64,000 nucleotides of DNA, from contig JAFKJU010000016.1 in the NCBI GenBank assembly GCA_017305935.1, positions 142,151 to 206,150 of the forward strand, in the 5' to 3' direction. Position 1 is the stretch's first letter, and every line of letters starts with the position of its first letter. The notes below the pieces were generated by a model, which saw only the letters and a program-made list of their open reading frames with translations, did not search any database and was not told where the DNA came from. This DNA comes from Hyphomicrobiales bacterium. GTDB lineage: Bacteria; Pseudomonadota; Alphaproteobacteria; Rhizobiales; Rhizobiaceae. Position numbers and translations under genes: made by a program. This document shows, one piece after another, positions 53,654 through 62,378 of the stretch.

Positions 53654-55609
53654 TTACTTGACGCCCGCCGGCAGCTTGATGGTCTCGCCCGCCTTCAGTT
53701 CACCGGCGGCATCCTTGAGCGACGGATTGAGCTTGAGGATGTCGCTGGCGCGCTTGGCGTCGCCGAGCATCTTTTCGGCAATCTTGGCGACGGTGTCGCC
53801 TGCCAGCACCGTATAGTCGGCTGTCGCGCCATCGGCATTGGCCGAAGCCACCTGCTGCGCGGCATCGCTCAAGCCATCCTTGATCTTGGCCTCGATCTTG
53901 GGGATCTCGGTCATCTCCGGCTTCATGGTCAGCGCCCGCTGCCATTGGTAGCGCGCCTCGAACTTGCGCCCGACGCGCCAGTAGGCGTCGCCGAGATGGT
54001 CGTTGAGCGTGGGATCGCCGGCCTTGAGCTGCACGGAGCGTTCCAGTTCGTCGACGGCGTTGTCGTAGCGGCCGAGGCGATAATAGGCCCAGCCGAGCGA
54101 ATCGACGATATAGCCGTCATCCGGGCGCAGCTCGGCGGCGCGCTTGATCATCTCGAGCCCTTCGTCGAGATTGCGGTTCATGTCGACCCAGGAATAGCCG
54201 AGATAGTTCAACACCTGCGGCTGGTCGGGGTTGAGTTCCAGCGCCTTGCGGAAATTCGGCTCGGCCTGGTCCCATTTCTTCAGCCGCTCATAGGCGATGC
54301 CGCGCTGGAAGAACACCGCCCAGTTGCTGCGATTCGGCAACGGGCCGATGGCGTCGACCGCCTTGTCGAAATTCTCGGCCATGGCGGCATAATCCTTGGC
54401 ATCCGAAAGCACGCCGCCATAGGCGAGATAGCTGCGGATGTCCTTGGGATCGGAAGCGATCAGCGTTTGCAGGTGTTTCTTGGCTTCCTCGATATCGCCG
54501 GTCTGGGCGAGCGCCAGGCCGAGCTGCAGCTCGGAAATGCGCCGCATCGGCGAATCCTGCGGCACGCGCTTGTAGAATTCGATGGCGCGTTCGGGCTGTT
54601 CGGCGCCTTCCGCCAGCCCGCCGAGCAGCACCAGCGTATCGGCGCTTTGCGGGTCGAGCGCGAAGCTTGCCTGCAAGTAGAGCGCGACGGCATCGTCGGC
54701 GCCCTGCCGGTTCAGGGCGCTGCCGACCGAAAACAGCACGGCCGCCGCCCCTTGCGCTGCGGTCTGCACCTGCTGCTGCGGCTTGCCGCCCTGCTCGATG
54801 GTCTCGCGCAGGGCCTTCAGCGGCGCGTAGTTGTTGATGAAGTTGTCGCCGGCGGCAATCGCGTTGAGAGCCTTCTGCTTGTTGCCCTGCTGCGCCTCCA
54901 GCGTCGCCAGTGCGATGACGGCTCGCACATAGGTGTCGGGCGCGGTCTGGCCGCCGTCGCGGTCGGCGACGGCTTCGTTGAGATGCGAGCGGGCCTTGGA
55001 GACATTGCCGGTGGCGGCGGCAAGCGCGCCGGCATGATAGTTCTTGAAGATGCCGAACCATTGCGGCCCCTTCATGCCCTCGATCATCGACAGGGCTTCC
55101 TTGCCCTTGCCGCTGCCCATGCGCGCCCAGGCGACGATGAGGCTGTTCATCATCCGCTCGAGATCGTTCGGGCCGCTATATTTGAGGATCTTCTCGGCCT
55201 CGGCGTAATTCTTGTCGTAGATGGCGTTGAGGCCGCGCACGACGGTGGTGATGCGCTCGACCGAAGGATCGTTCTTCATGTCCTCGGCCAGCTTCACGCC
55301 GTCCTTGAAATCGCCGTTCATGAACAGCGCGATCATCAGCCGCTGGCGGATCTCGGGATTGGCCGGCTCCAGCTCCAGCGCCTTGCGATAAAGGCTGATG
55401 GCGGTCTTGTAGTCCTTGTCGACATCCGCGGTGCGGCCGGCGAGGAAGGCGCCGGAAAACGTGTCGACGCCGGCCGGATCGAAGGGTTTTTCCGCGACGG
55501 TCGGCGTTGCCGTTTCGGCGCGCGCGGGCTGGAAACCAGCCGCGCCGAGCGCCAGGACGAACGCGAAGGCTGCACCGGAGAGAAGACGGATGGCAAATCT
55601 TTGCCGCAT
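53654..55609 (-). CDS. periplasmic TPR protein with C-terminal LysM-like domain
   Basis: The 651-residue protein has a signal peptide (basic start, hydrophobic core, cleavage near residue 31). A series of tetratricopeptide repeats follows (about 50-560; a clear one is ALELNPDQPQVLNYLGYSWVDM). The C-terminus (about 600-648) has the LysM pattern YTVLAGDTVAKIAEKMLGD, ILKLNPSLKD and LKAGETIKLP. LysM suggests peptidoglycan binding; TPRs suggest a scaffold. The frame is open 77 codons further upstream, but the ATG at 55609 starts the signal peptide. It lies 11 bases upstream of ispE. In relatives only the TPR part is usually named. Confidence 0.88.
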   Translation of the reverse strand: MRQRFAIRLLSGAAFAFVLALGAAGFQPARAETATPTVAEKPFDPAGVDTFSGAFLAGRTADVDKDYKTAISLYRKALELEPANPEIRQRLMIALFMNGDFKDGVKLAEDMKNDPSVERITTVVRGLNAIYDKNYAEAEKILKYSGPNDLERMMNSLIVAWARMGSGKGKEALSMIEGMKGPQWFGIFKNYHAGALAAATGNVSKARSHLNEAVADRDGGQTAPDTYVRAVIALATLEAQQGNKQKALNAIAAGDNFINNYAPLKALRETIEQGGKPQQQVQTAAQGAAAVLFSVGSALNRQGADDAVALYLQASFALDPQSADTLVLLGGLAEGAEQPERAIEFYKRVPQDSPMRRISELQLGLALAQTGDIEEAKKHLQTLIASDPKDIRSYLAYGGVLSDAKDYAAMAENFDKAVDAIGPLPNRSNWAVFFQRGIAYERLKKWDQAEPNFRKALELNPDQPQVLNYLGYSWVDMNRNLDEGLEMIKRAAELRPDDGYIVDSLGWAYYRLGRYDNAVDELERSVQLKAGDPTLNDHLGDAYWRVGRKFEARYQWQRALTMKPEMTEIPKIEAKIKDGLSDAAQQVASANADGATADYTVLAGDTVAKIAEKMLGDAKRASDILKLNPSLKDAAGELKAGETIKLPAGVK

Positions 55610-55785
55610 GAAAATGCCTTTCAACGAGGAACGGGCCGAACCCTGGACATGGACAGGTCGCGCGCGATGATTCCGCAACAGAATGGCTTTTTTGAAGCAG
55701 CGCTGCAAGGAAATCCGCGCCGGGGTCCGGTCGGGCGATGCGGGCGGACGAACGTCATCCGCCCGTATCGTCATGGAGCCGGATG

Positions 55786-56802
55786 TCAGTTCACGCGCTG
55801 GATGGAGAAATCGATCACGTCCATCAGCGCCGATTTCCACGGCGATTGCGGCAGCGGCGCCAGCGCGTCGCGGGCGATCGTGCCGTAATGCTTGGCCCGC
55901 GCGATGGTGTCGGCGAGGCTGCCATATTTGGTGATCAGCCCGAGCGCCGTCTCCAGGTTGGCATCGTTGCTGTTGCCGCCCTCGATGGCGTCGCGCCAGA
56001 AGGCGCGCTCCTCCTCGGTGCCGCGGCGATAGGCCAGAATGACCGGAAGCGTGATCTTGCCCTCGCGAAAATCGTCGCCGACATTCTTGCCGAGGTCTGC
56101 CGCCTTGCCGCCATAATCCAGCACGTCGTCGACGAGCTGGAAGGCAAGGCCGAGATTCATGCCGTAGGATTTCAGCGCGTTGCGGCCGGACTTGTCGGTC
56201 TTCGCCACGATCGGCCCGACTTCGGCGGCGGCGGCGAACAAAGCGGCGGTCTTGGCGCGGATGACTTGCAAATAGTCGTCCTCGGTCGTCTCCATGTTCT
56301 TGGCGACCGAAAGCTGCAGCACCTCGCCCTCGGCGATGACGGATGCGGCGGTGGAGAGCACGTCGAGCGCATCGAGCGAGCCGACATCGACCATCATGCG
56401 GAAGGCCTGGCCGAGCAGGAAATCGCCGACCAGCACGCTTGCCTGGTTGCCCCAGATGGTGCGGGCGGTGGATTTGCCGCGGCGCAGGTCGCTTTCGTCG
56501 ACGACATCGTCATGCAGCAGCGTCGCGGTGTGCATGAACTCGACGCTGGTGGCGAGCTTGACGTGATGGTCGCCCTCATAGCCGAACATCGAGGCGGAAG
56601 CGAGCGTCAGCATCGGGCGCAGGCGCTTGCCGCCGGAGGAGATCAGGTGGTTTGCGACTTCCGGAATCATCTGCACGTCGGAGCCGGCCTTGGAGAGGAT
56701 GAGCTGGTTCACCCGTTCCATGTCGGCCTTTGTCAGGTCGACGAGCGGCTTCACCGATGCCGTTCTGTTCTTGTTTTCCTCAATCGGTATCACGACGCCC
56801 AA
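55786..56802 (-). CDS. ispB: polyprenyl (octaprenyl/decaprenyl) diphosphate synthase
   Basis: This trans-prenyltransferase builds the quinone side chain. The 338-residue protein has both Asp-rich motifs: LLHDDVVDESDLRRG (first) near 90 and QLVDDVLDY (second) near 220, with the GGKRLRPML substrate block near 50. The start is a TTG at 56802: AGGAG lies nine bases upstream, and it gives the family's length and MGVVIPIEE N-terminus. The chain length is eight or ten isoprenes; alphaproteobacteria often make decaprenyl (Q10), so the symbol is by homology. It is divergent from the DUF2007 gene. Confidence 0.94.
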   Translation of the reverse strand: MGVVIPIEENKNRTASVKPLVDLTKADMERVNQLILSKAGSDVQMIPEVANHLISSGGKRLRPMLTLASASMFGYEGDHHVKLATSVEFMHTATLLHDDVVDESDLRRGKSTARTIWGNQASVLVGDFLLGQAFRMMVDVGSLDALDVLSTAASVIAEGEVLQLSVAKNMETTEDDYLQVIRAKTAALFAAAAEVGPIVAKTDKSGRNALKSYGMNLGLAFQLVDDVLDYGGKAADLGKNVGDDFREGKITLPVILAYRRGTEEERAFWRDAIEGGNSNDANLETALGLITKYGSLADTIARAKHYGTIARDALAPLPQSPWKSALMDVIDFSIQRVN

Positions 56803-56923
56803 CGATCCGGACTCCTGTTCAAATACGTCGGGGGACAATAGAAAGGGCGGGAGAGTGCGGCAAGAGGCGATTTGCCACGTTCCCTTGAAATCGACGGAAA
56901 TTGACGAAAGGAAGGCCCCACGA

Positions 56924-57154
56924 ATGCTCGAACTCATCCGCACCAACGATGCCGTGCTCCTGTCCTTTGCCGAAAGCCTGATGCGCGATGCCGGCATTCA
57001 TTGCCTCGTCGCCGACCAGGGCATGAGCATCCTCGAAGGGTCGCTCGGCATGCTGCCGCGTCGCTTCCTGGTCGAGGCGGAGCGGGCGGAGGAGGCCAAG
57101 CGCATCCTGATCGATGCCGGGCTCGGCGGGGAGCTGCGCGATGGCGACGCCTGA
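56924..57154 (+). CDS. DUF2007 family protein
   Basis: The 76-residue protein matches DUF2007, a small single-domain family of putative signal-transducing proteins with a ferredoxin-like fold (MLELIRTNDAVLLSFAESLMRDAGIHCLVADQGMS; late RRFLVEAERAEEAKRIL). GAAAGGAAGG lies just before the ATG. It overlaps the next gene by 14 bases and is in one operon with it. The function is unknown. Confidence 0.9.
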   Translation: MLELIRTNDAVLLSFAESLMRDAGIHCLVADQGMSILEGSLGMLPRRFLVEAERAEEAKRILIDAGLGGELRDGDA

Positions 57155-57914
57155 GACGGTCGACGCCTTCCATTACGGCCGCTTCCATGTGGTGCAGCCG
57201 AAGGGGCGCGGCCATCGTTCCGGCATGGACGCCATGCTGCTGGCGTCGCTCGTCGACGACGAAAGGCCGGTCCGGGTCGCCGATCTCGGCGCGGGGGCAG
57301 GTGCGGCCGGCATGGCCGTCGCCTCGCGCCTCGACCGGGCTGAGGTGACGCTGTTCGAGCGCTCGCAGGAGATGGCCGACTATGCCCGCCGCAGCATCGA
57401 CCATCCGCTGAATGCCCGCATCGCCCCGCGCCTGACGCTGTTCCAGGCGGATGTGACCGCGACCGGCAATGCCCGCCGCGCCATGGGGCTGGAGGACGAC
57501 GTCTTCGACCATGTCATCCTCAACCCGCCTTTCAACGACGGGTCCGACCGGCGCACGCCGGATGCGCTCAAGGCCGAGGCGCATGCGATGACCGAGGGAC
57601 TGTTCGAAAGCTGGCTGCGCACCGCAGGCGCGATCATGAGGCCCGGCGGGCAAGTGTCTTTGATCTCAAGGCCGGAATCGATCGCCGAAATCATCGATGC
57701 CTGCGGCCGGCGCTTCGGCGGGCTGGAGATCACGCCGCTTTATCCGCGCGCAGGCGAAAACGCCGTGCGTATCCTCGTCACCGCCATCAAGGGATCGCGC
57801 GCGCGCCTGTCGCTGCGCGCAGCCCTTACCATGCACGACGAAGGCACGCATCGCTTCTCGGCCTATGTCGACGATCTCAACAACGGCCGCGCCGCTTATG
57901 CCCGAAAGCGTTGA
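57141..57914 (+). CDS. N6-adenine methyltransferase, tRNA1(Val) TrmN6-like
   Basis: The 257-residue protein has the SAM-binding segment VADLGAGAGAAGMAVASRL near 48 and the amino-methylation motif ILNPPFNDG near 130, with RPGGQVSLISRPE near 170. The layout resembles E. coli YfiC/TrmN6, which methylates A37 of tRNA1(Val). The NPPF motif fixes N-methylation; the substrate is inferred. Translation starts within the end of the DUF2007 gene. A partial copy of the dispersed repeat follows at its stop. Confidence 0.9.
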   Translation: MATPETVDAFHYGRFHVVQPKGRGHRSGMDAMLLASLVDDERPVRVADLGAGAGAAGMAVASRLDRAEVTLFERSQEMADYARRSIDHPLNARIAPRLTLFQADVTATGNARRAMGLEDDVFDHVILNPPFNDGSDRRTPDALKAEAHAMTEGLFESWLRTAGAIMRPGGQVSLISRPESIAEIIDACGRRFGGLEITPLYPRAGENAVRILVTAIKGSRARLSLRAALTMHDEGTHRFSAYVDDLNNGRAAYARKR

Positions 57915-57944
57915 AAAGCGGTTTTGCGTCCGGAATCGCGTAAA
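57911..57944 (+). repeat. half copy of the dispersed palindromic repeat
   Basis: AAAAGCGGTTTTGCGTCCGG followed by AATCGCGTAAA equals the right half of the full copies. The left arm and AAAGTGTG part are missing. It overlaps the stop codon of the methyltransferase gene, so the gene end and repeat share bases. Confidence 0.6.
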
Positions 57945-58019
57945 GCAGGGAATACGTCCTTGTGTTTGCCGTGGCGATGCACACATAACCGGCAGTATTT
58001 ACGGAAACGGAACGAGAGA

Positions 58020-58883
58020 ATGGCGGGTTTTCTGAAACGGCTGGTCCCCAAACGGCTTCGCAAGCGGGAATTGGTGATCCCGGTCGTGCGCCTGCAAGGC
58101 GCGATCATGGCCGATGGCTCGCCGCTGCGCCCGGCGCTCAACCTCGCGTCCATCTCCGCCTCGCTCGACAAGGCGTTTTCGACGAAGGACACGCCGGCCG
58201 TCGCCATCGCCGTCAATTCGCCCGGCGGCTCGCCGGTCCAGTCGCGGCTGATCTATAGCCGCATCCGGGCGTTGGCAGAGGAAAAGGGCAAGCGTGTCCA
58301 TGTCTTCGTCGAGGATGTCGCGGCGTCGGGCGGCTATATGATCGCGCTCGCCGGCGACGAGATCGTCGCCGATCCGTCCTCGATCGTCGGCTCCATCGGC
58401 GTCGTTTCCGGCGGCTTCGGTTTTCCGGAGTTGCTGCGCAAGATCGGCGTCGAGCGCCGCATCTATACGGCGGGCGAGAACAAGGCGATCCTTGATCCCT
58501 TCCAGCCGGAAAAGCCCGGCGATATCGAGCACCTGAGATCGCTGCAGCTCGATATCCACGCCACCTTCATCGACATGGTCAAGGCCAGGCGCGGCCATCG
58601 CCTGTCCGGCGACCCGGAAGTGTTTTCCGGCCTGTTCTGGACCGGCACGCGCGGCCTCGAACTCGGCCTGATCGACGGCCTCGGCGACATGCGCGGTGAA
58701 TTGCGCAAGCGTTACGGCGAGACGGTCAAGCTGGAACTGGTGACGGCGACGCGCGGCCTGCTCGGCCGGCGCATTCCCGGCGTCGGCGGCTCCTCAGCGG
58801 CGGTCGACATTGCCGGTGCGGCCGCGGGCGGCCTGGCGTCGGTGCTGGAAGAAAAGGCATTATGGGCCCGGTATGGGTTGTAA
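58020..58883 (+). CDS. S49 family serine peptidase (SohB/SppA-like)
   Basis: The 287-residue protein is a short S49 peptidase. It has the strand VVRLQGAIM near 25, AVNSPGGSPVQS near 65, the catalytic Ser in VAASGGYMIALAGDEI near 104, and the Lys in TAGENKAILDPF near 155, which forms the Ser/Lys dyad. It has a basic N-terminus (MAGFLKRLVPKRLRKREL) but no clear signal peptide, so it may act at the inner face of the membrane. Family members degrade signal-peptide remnants. GAGAGA precedes the ATG at 58020. Confidence 0.93.
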   Translation: MAGFLKRLVPKRLRKRELVIPVVRLQGAIMADGSPLRPALNLASISASLDKAFSTKDTPAVAIAVNSPGGSPVQSRLIYSRIRALAEEKGKRVHVFVEDVAASGGYMIALAGDEIVADPSSIVGSIGVVSGGFGFPELLRKIGVERRIYTAGENKAILDPFQPEKPGDIEHLRSLQLDIHATFIDMVKARRGHRLSGDPEVFSGLFWTGTRGLELGLIDGLGDMRGELRKRYGETVKLELVTATRGLLGRRIPGVGGSSAAVDIAGAAAGGLASVLEEKALWARYGL

Positions 58884-58886
58884 GCC

Positions 58887-58975
58887 AAGCGGTTTTGCGT
58901 CCGGAATTGGGTCAACGAAAAGCAATTCCAGCAAAAGTGTGAAGCGGTTTTGCGTCCGGAATTGCGTCAACAAAA
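58887..58975 (+). repeat. one half and one full copy of the dispersed repeat in tandem (copy D)
   Basis: A half copy (58887-58916, AAGCGGTTTTGCGTCCGG onward) is followed by a full copy with arms GCAATTCC (58922-58929) and GGAATTGC (58958-58965) around AGCAAAAGTGTGAAGCGGTTTTG. The arms differ from copy B at paired positions, so pairing is kept. They fill most of the gap between the peptidase gene and the next small gene. Confidence 0.75.
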
Positions 58976-58987
58976 AAGGGGAGGGGC

Positions 58988-59179
58988 ATGCCACAACTGA
59001 TTCTCATCATTCTTCTCGCGGTCTGCGGATGGCTGTTCTATCGCCGCTTCATCCGCGATGCCGAGAGACTGACGACCCGCACGCGCCAGCAGGAGCGCGA
59101 ACGCGAAACCGGGGCCATGGGCACGCTGGTCAAGGATCCCGCGACCGGCGAATATCGCGTGCGCCGCGACGGCGAGTGA
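58988..59179 (+). CDS. small single-pass membrane protein, unknown function
   Basis: The 63-residue product has one N-terminal membrane helix (LILIILLAVCGWLFYRRF) and a charged cytoplasmic tail with TRTRQQERERE and VKDPATGEYRVRRD. A GGGGAGGGGC ribosome site supports translation. The tail pattern (LVKDPATGEYRV) recalls small uncharacterised membrane proteins found beside S49 peptidases or glyQ in rhizobia, but I cannot name a family. It is followed by a convergent TadG-like gene. Confidence 0.7.
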   Translation: MPQLILIILLAVCGWLFYRRFIRDAERLTTRTRQQERERETGAMGTLVKDPATGEYRVRRDGE

Positions 59180-59190
59180 GCCGGCCGGCC

Positions 59191-60513
59191 TCAGCTTGCC
59201 AGCCGCGGCCGGTTGATGATCTTCATGAAAAGCGCCTGCATCGCATCGGAAATGCCCTGTGTCGGGCTCACCTCGAAGAACAGGCCGGGCGAGGCGCAGG
59301 CTTGCATCTTGGTGGAAATCTCGCTCTGGAACGGCTTGATCCAGCTGTTGTACCAGCTGTTCTTCGGCAGCGGCAGATAGGTGGTGTAGAGCACCGCGAT
59401 GGAGATGCCGCGATCCTTCAAGGGTTTGCAGAAGGAAGTGTCGATCGGCTCCTGGCAGCGGTTTCCGGTCAGCGTCTTGGTGCAGCCCTTCGGCTTGTAG
59501 CTGTCGCCGACGCCGTCGGCGACGAAGAACAGCACCTTCTGCCGGTCGCTGGGCCCGGTGCCGAGGCCGGGGGTGTCGATGATCGCGTTCATCTGCGTCA
59601 GGGCGCTGTCGAAACTGGTCTGCTGGTCGTTGTTGTAGCCCTGCTTGGGAATGGTCATCAGGTCGACGGCGTCGGTAAACTTGCGCACGGTGTCGAGATT
59701 GGCGTTGGGCGCGGAGATCGCCGTCAGCTTGGCGTCCTCGGCCATGGCGCCGAAGGTATAGACGCCCATGCGGTATTGCTCGGGAAAACGCATGACGGAT
59801 TTCGCCGTCTGCGTCAGTTCCTGCGTCGCCTTGCGCACGGTGTCGATGCGCATGGAAACACCCAGCTTCTTGGCAAGATTGTAGTAATTGTTGGGATTTC
59901 CGGTCTCGTGGCAGGCGAACGCGCATTTGTCGCCGGTATTGGCTTCCATCGTGGCGATGTCGGCCGGCGTCGCGCCGACGCCCATCGAAGGCGTGTTGTC
60001 GAGCAGCATGAAGAAATCGATATAGGAGCCGAGCTGATAGAGCGCCTTCGCCGTGCCGGAAATCGGGATGTAGGACTTGCCGATGACGCCGAGGAAGGTG
60101 GTCGGCACGCGCGCTTCGAAACTGACGTTGGATGACACGGTATTGGCATTGCGGGTGACGTCGACGTCGAGTTTCAGCGCGCCACTTTCGAATTCTTTCT
60201 CCACCGGGTCGGCGAGGCCGCGCGCGGCGAGCTGGGCGGTGAACAGCTTGCGCGCGTCGTCGATGGCGGCAGCGATCTGCCCGTCGGTCATCATCTGGCG
60301 CGCGGCGGCGATGCCGCTGGATTTTTCGGCGATGGCGCCGAGTGCTGCGGCATCGGCCGCCGCCAGCATGTGTTCGCGCTGGTCCAGCGCCCGGCTGAAA
60401 TCGATGGCCAGCCCGACGACGCCGCACAGCGGCAGCGCCAGCAGCGCGGTGATGATGCCGAAATTTCCACCCCTGTCGCGCAACAGCCGGGCGATCTGTC
60501 CTGTTCCGCTCAT
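59191..60513 (-). CDS. TadE/TadG-like pilus-associated protein with von Willebrand A region
   Basis: The 440-residue protein has the TadG-type N-terminal segment (RGGNFGIITALLALPLCGVVGLAIDFSRALDQREHMLAAADAAALG), with a pilin-like helix. Then comes a VWA-like domain with a degenerate MIDAS start (LLDNTPSMGVGA), in which the usual DxSxS has Thr for the first Ser. The C-terminal part has several Cys. Such proteins are exported and often accompany Flp/Tad pili, but no tad cluster is visible. The ORF opens 16 codons upstream; the ATG at 60513 follows AGAGGAAA. Confidence 0.85.
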   Translation of the reverse strand: MSGTGQIARLLRDRGGNFGIITALLALPLCGVVGLAIDFSRALDQREHMLAAADAAALGAIAEKSSGIAAARQMMTDGQIAAAIDDARKLFTAQLAARGLADPVEKEFESGALKLDVDVTRNANTVSSNVSFEARVPTTFLGVIGKSYIPISGTAKALYQLGSYIDFFMLLDNTPSMGVGATPADIATMEANTGDKCAFACHETGNPNNYYNLAKKLGVSMRIDTVRKATQELTQTAKSVMRFPEQYRMGVYTFGAMAEDAKLTAISAPNANLDTVRKFTDAVDLMTIPKQGYNNDQQTSFDSALTQMNAIIDTPGLGTGPSDRQKVLFFVADGVGDSYKPKGCTKTLTGNRCQEPIDTSFCKPLKDRGISIAVLYTTYLPLPKNSWYNSWIKPFQSEISTKMQACASPGLFFEVSPTQGISDAMQALFMKIINRPRLAS

Positions 60514-60708
60514 GTTTTCCTCTGATGTCGGGCCGGGCGCCGCCGGTGCATTCCGTCGCATAGCATCCGCGCCTTAATACCCGTCTAAGCAACATCGTTA
60601 AGGAACTGCCTCCGCGCCCGCCGCCCGGCCCCAAAAGCCTTGACCCGTGGGCCGTGGCATGGCACCTGTCCGCGTAATTCCAAGACAGCTACAACAGTGA
60701 TATCGCCG

Positions 60709-61662
60709 ATGACGCCTTCGCTCCTCCCCGACCATATGCACCCGACCCGCTCGTTCCAGGGTCTGATCCTGACGCTGCATAACTACTGGGCGGACAAGGG
60801 TTGCGCCGTGCTGCAGCCCTACGACATGGAGGTCGGCGCCGGCACCTTCCATCCGGCGACCACGTTGCGCGCGCTCGGCCCCAAGCCGTGGAAGGCCGCC
60901 TATGTGCAGCCATCGCGCCGCCCCTCGGACGGCCGCTACGGCGAGAACCCGAACCGGCTGCAGCATTATTACCAGTATCAGGTCATCCTGAAGCCGAACC
61001 CGTCCAACCTGCAGGAGCTCTATCTCGGCTCGCTGGAGGCCATCGGCCTCGATCCGCTGCTGCACGACATCCGCTTCGTCGAGGACGATTGGGAAAGCCC
61101 GACGCTCGGCGCCTGGGGTCTCGGATGGGAGTGCTGGTGCGACGGCATGGAAGTCTCGCAGTTCACCTATTTCCAGCAGGTCTGCGGCATCGAATGCGCG
61201 CCGGTCTCGGGCGAGCTGACCTACGGCCTCGAACGCCTCGCCATGTATGTGCAGGGCGTCGACAACGTCTACGACCTCAACTTCAACGGCCGCGAGGGCG
61301 ACGAGAAGATCACCTATGGCGACGTCTTCCTGCAGGCCGAGCAGGAATATTCCCGCCATAACTTCGAATATGCCAATACCGAGATGCTGCATCGCCATTT
61401 CATCGATGCAGAAAAGGAATGCCAGGCGCTGCTCGCCGCCGGAGCGCCCGGCGATACCAACGCCCTGCACAAATGCGTGCTGCCGGCCTACGACCAGTGC
61501 ATCAAGGCGTCCCATGTCTTCAACCTGCTCGATGCGCGCGGCGTCATCTCGGTGACCGAGCGCCAGGCCTATATCCTGCGCGTGCGCACGCTGGCGAAAG
61601 CCTGCGGCGAAGCCTTCCTGCTGACCGACGCCGGCGGCGCCAACTGGGTCAAGGCCGCCTGA
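60709..61662 (+). CDS. glyQ: glycine--tRNA ligase alpha subunit
   Basis: The heterotetrameric GlyRS alpha subunit binds glycine and ATP. The 317-residue protein has [43 protein letters not shown] at the start, the motif 2 region and the [18 protein letters not shown] block near 145, as in the family. The ORF extends upstream without a ribosome site; ATG at 60709 is chosen, though MHPTRS at 60736 is possible. The beta subunit gene (glyS) is not in the window and probably lies to the right. Confidence 0.96.
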   Translation: MTPSLLPDHMHPTRSFQGLILTLHNYWADKGCAVLQPYDMEVGAGTFHPATTLRALGPKPWKAAYVQPSRRPSDGRYGENPNRLQHYYQYQVILKPNPSNLQELYLGSLEAIGLDPLLHDIRFVEDDWESPTLGAWGLGWECWCDGMEVSQFTYFQQVCGIECAPVSGELTYGLERLAMYVQGVDNVYDLNFNGREGDEKITYGDVFLQAEQEYSRHNFEYANTEMLHRHFIDAEKECQALLAAGAPGDTNALHKCVLPAYDQCIKASHVFNLLDARGVISVTERQAYILRVRTLAKACGEAFLLTDAGGANWVKAA

Positions 61663-61802
61663 TCGGCAATCGCCCCTCTTCCCGCGCAAGTCGCGGGAAT
61701 CATTCCCCGTAAAAGACCATTCCGTTTCGCCAAAACCTTAGGTAACACTAGGGGACGGCAAGCGTCGGTGCGGCGCGCCCGAAGCAAAACGGGGACGAAA
61801 CG
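61663..61802. other. intergenic region between glyQ and lemA
   Basis: A 140-base gap. TCCCGCG and CGCGGGA near 61680-61697 form a small hairpin without a T-run. The lemA promoter presumably lies to its right; the boxes are unclear. Confidence 0.4.
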
Positions 61803-62354
61803 GTGATCTACGTTCTGATTGTCGTCGCGGTCATCGCGATCTACGTCATTTTGATCTATAACGGTCTGGTCAAGGCCCGGCAGATGGCCCAGGAGGCCTG
61901 GTCGGGCATCGACGTGCAGCTCAAGCGCCGCGCCGACCTCATTCCCAATCTGGTCGAGACGGTCAAGGGCTATGCCTCCCATGAAAAGGACACGCTGCGC
62001 GAAGTGACGGAACTGCGCACCCGGGCGCAATCCGTGCCGCCGGGCGATGTCGCCGGCCGCGCGGCGGTGGAGGGCGCGCTGTCGCAGGCCATCGGCCGGC
62101 TGCTAGCGGTCGCCGAAGCCTATCCCGACCTCAAGGCCAACCAGAATTTCGCTGAGCTGCAACGCTCGCTGGAAGGCGTCGAAGGCGAGTTGCAGATGTC
62201 GCGCCGCTACTACAACGGCGCCGCCCGCGACCTGAACGTCAAGGTCGAGAGTTTTCCCTCTAACCTGATCGCCGGCCCCTTCGGCTTCAACAAGGCGGCC
62301 TTCTTCGAGATCACCAACGAGGCCGACCGCGCCGTGCCGACGGTGAAATTCTGA
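61803..62354 (+). CDS. lemA: LemA family protein
   Basis: The 183-residue protein has an N-terminal membrane helix (VLIVVAVIAIYVILIYNGLV) and the LemA core (about 20-180: QEAWSGIDVQLKRRADLIPNLVETVKGYASHEKDTL and the late YYNGAARDLNVKVESFPSNLIAGPFGF). It is a membrane-anchored helical protein of unknown function. The start is a GTG after GGGGACG. It lies 24 bases before a DUF2207 gene; LemA and DUF2207 genes are paired in many bacteria, which suggests a shared envelope role. Confidence 0.93.
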   Translation: MIYVLIVVAVIAIYVILIYNGLVKARQMAQEAWSGIDVQLKRRADLIPNLVETVKGYASHEKDTLREVTELRTRAQSVPPGDVAGRAAVEGALSQAIGRLLAVAEAYPDLKANQNFAELQRSLEGVEGELQMSRRYYNGAARDLNVKVESFPSNLIAGPFGFNKAAFFEITNEADRAVPTVKF

Positions 62355-62378
62355 ACCCGCGCCGGGGGAGTTGTCGTC

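Noticed and set aside
61680..61697. Terminator after glyQ
   Set aside because: A seven-base stem exists but is followed by ATCATTCC rather than a T-run.
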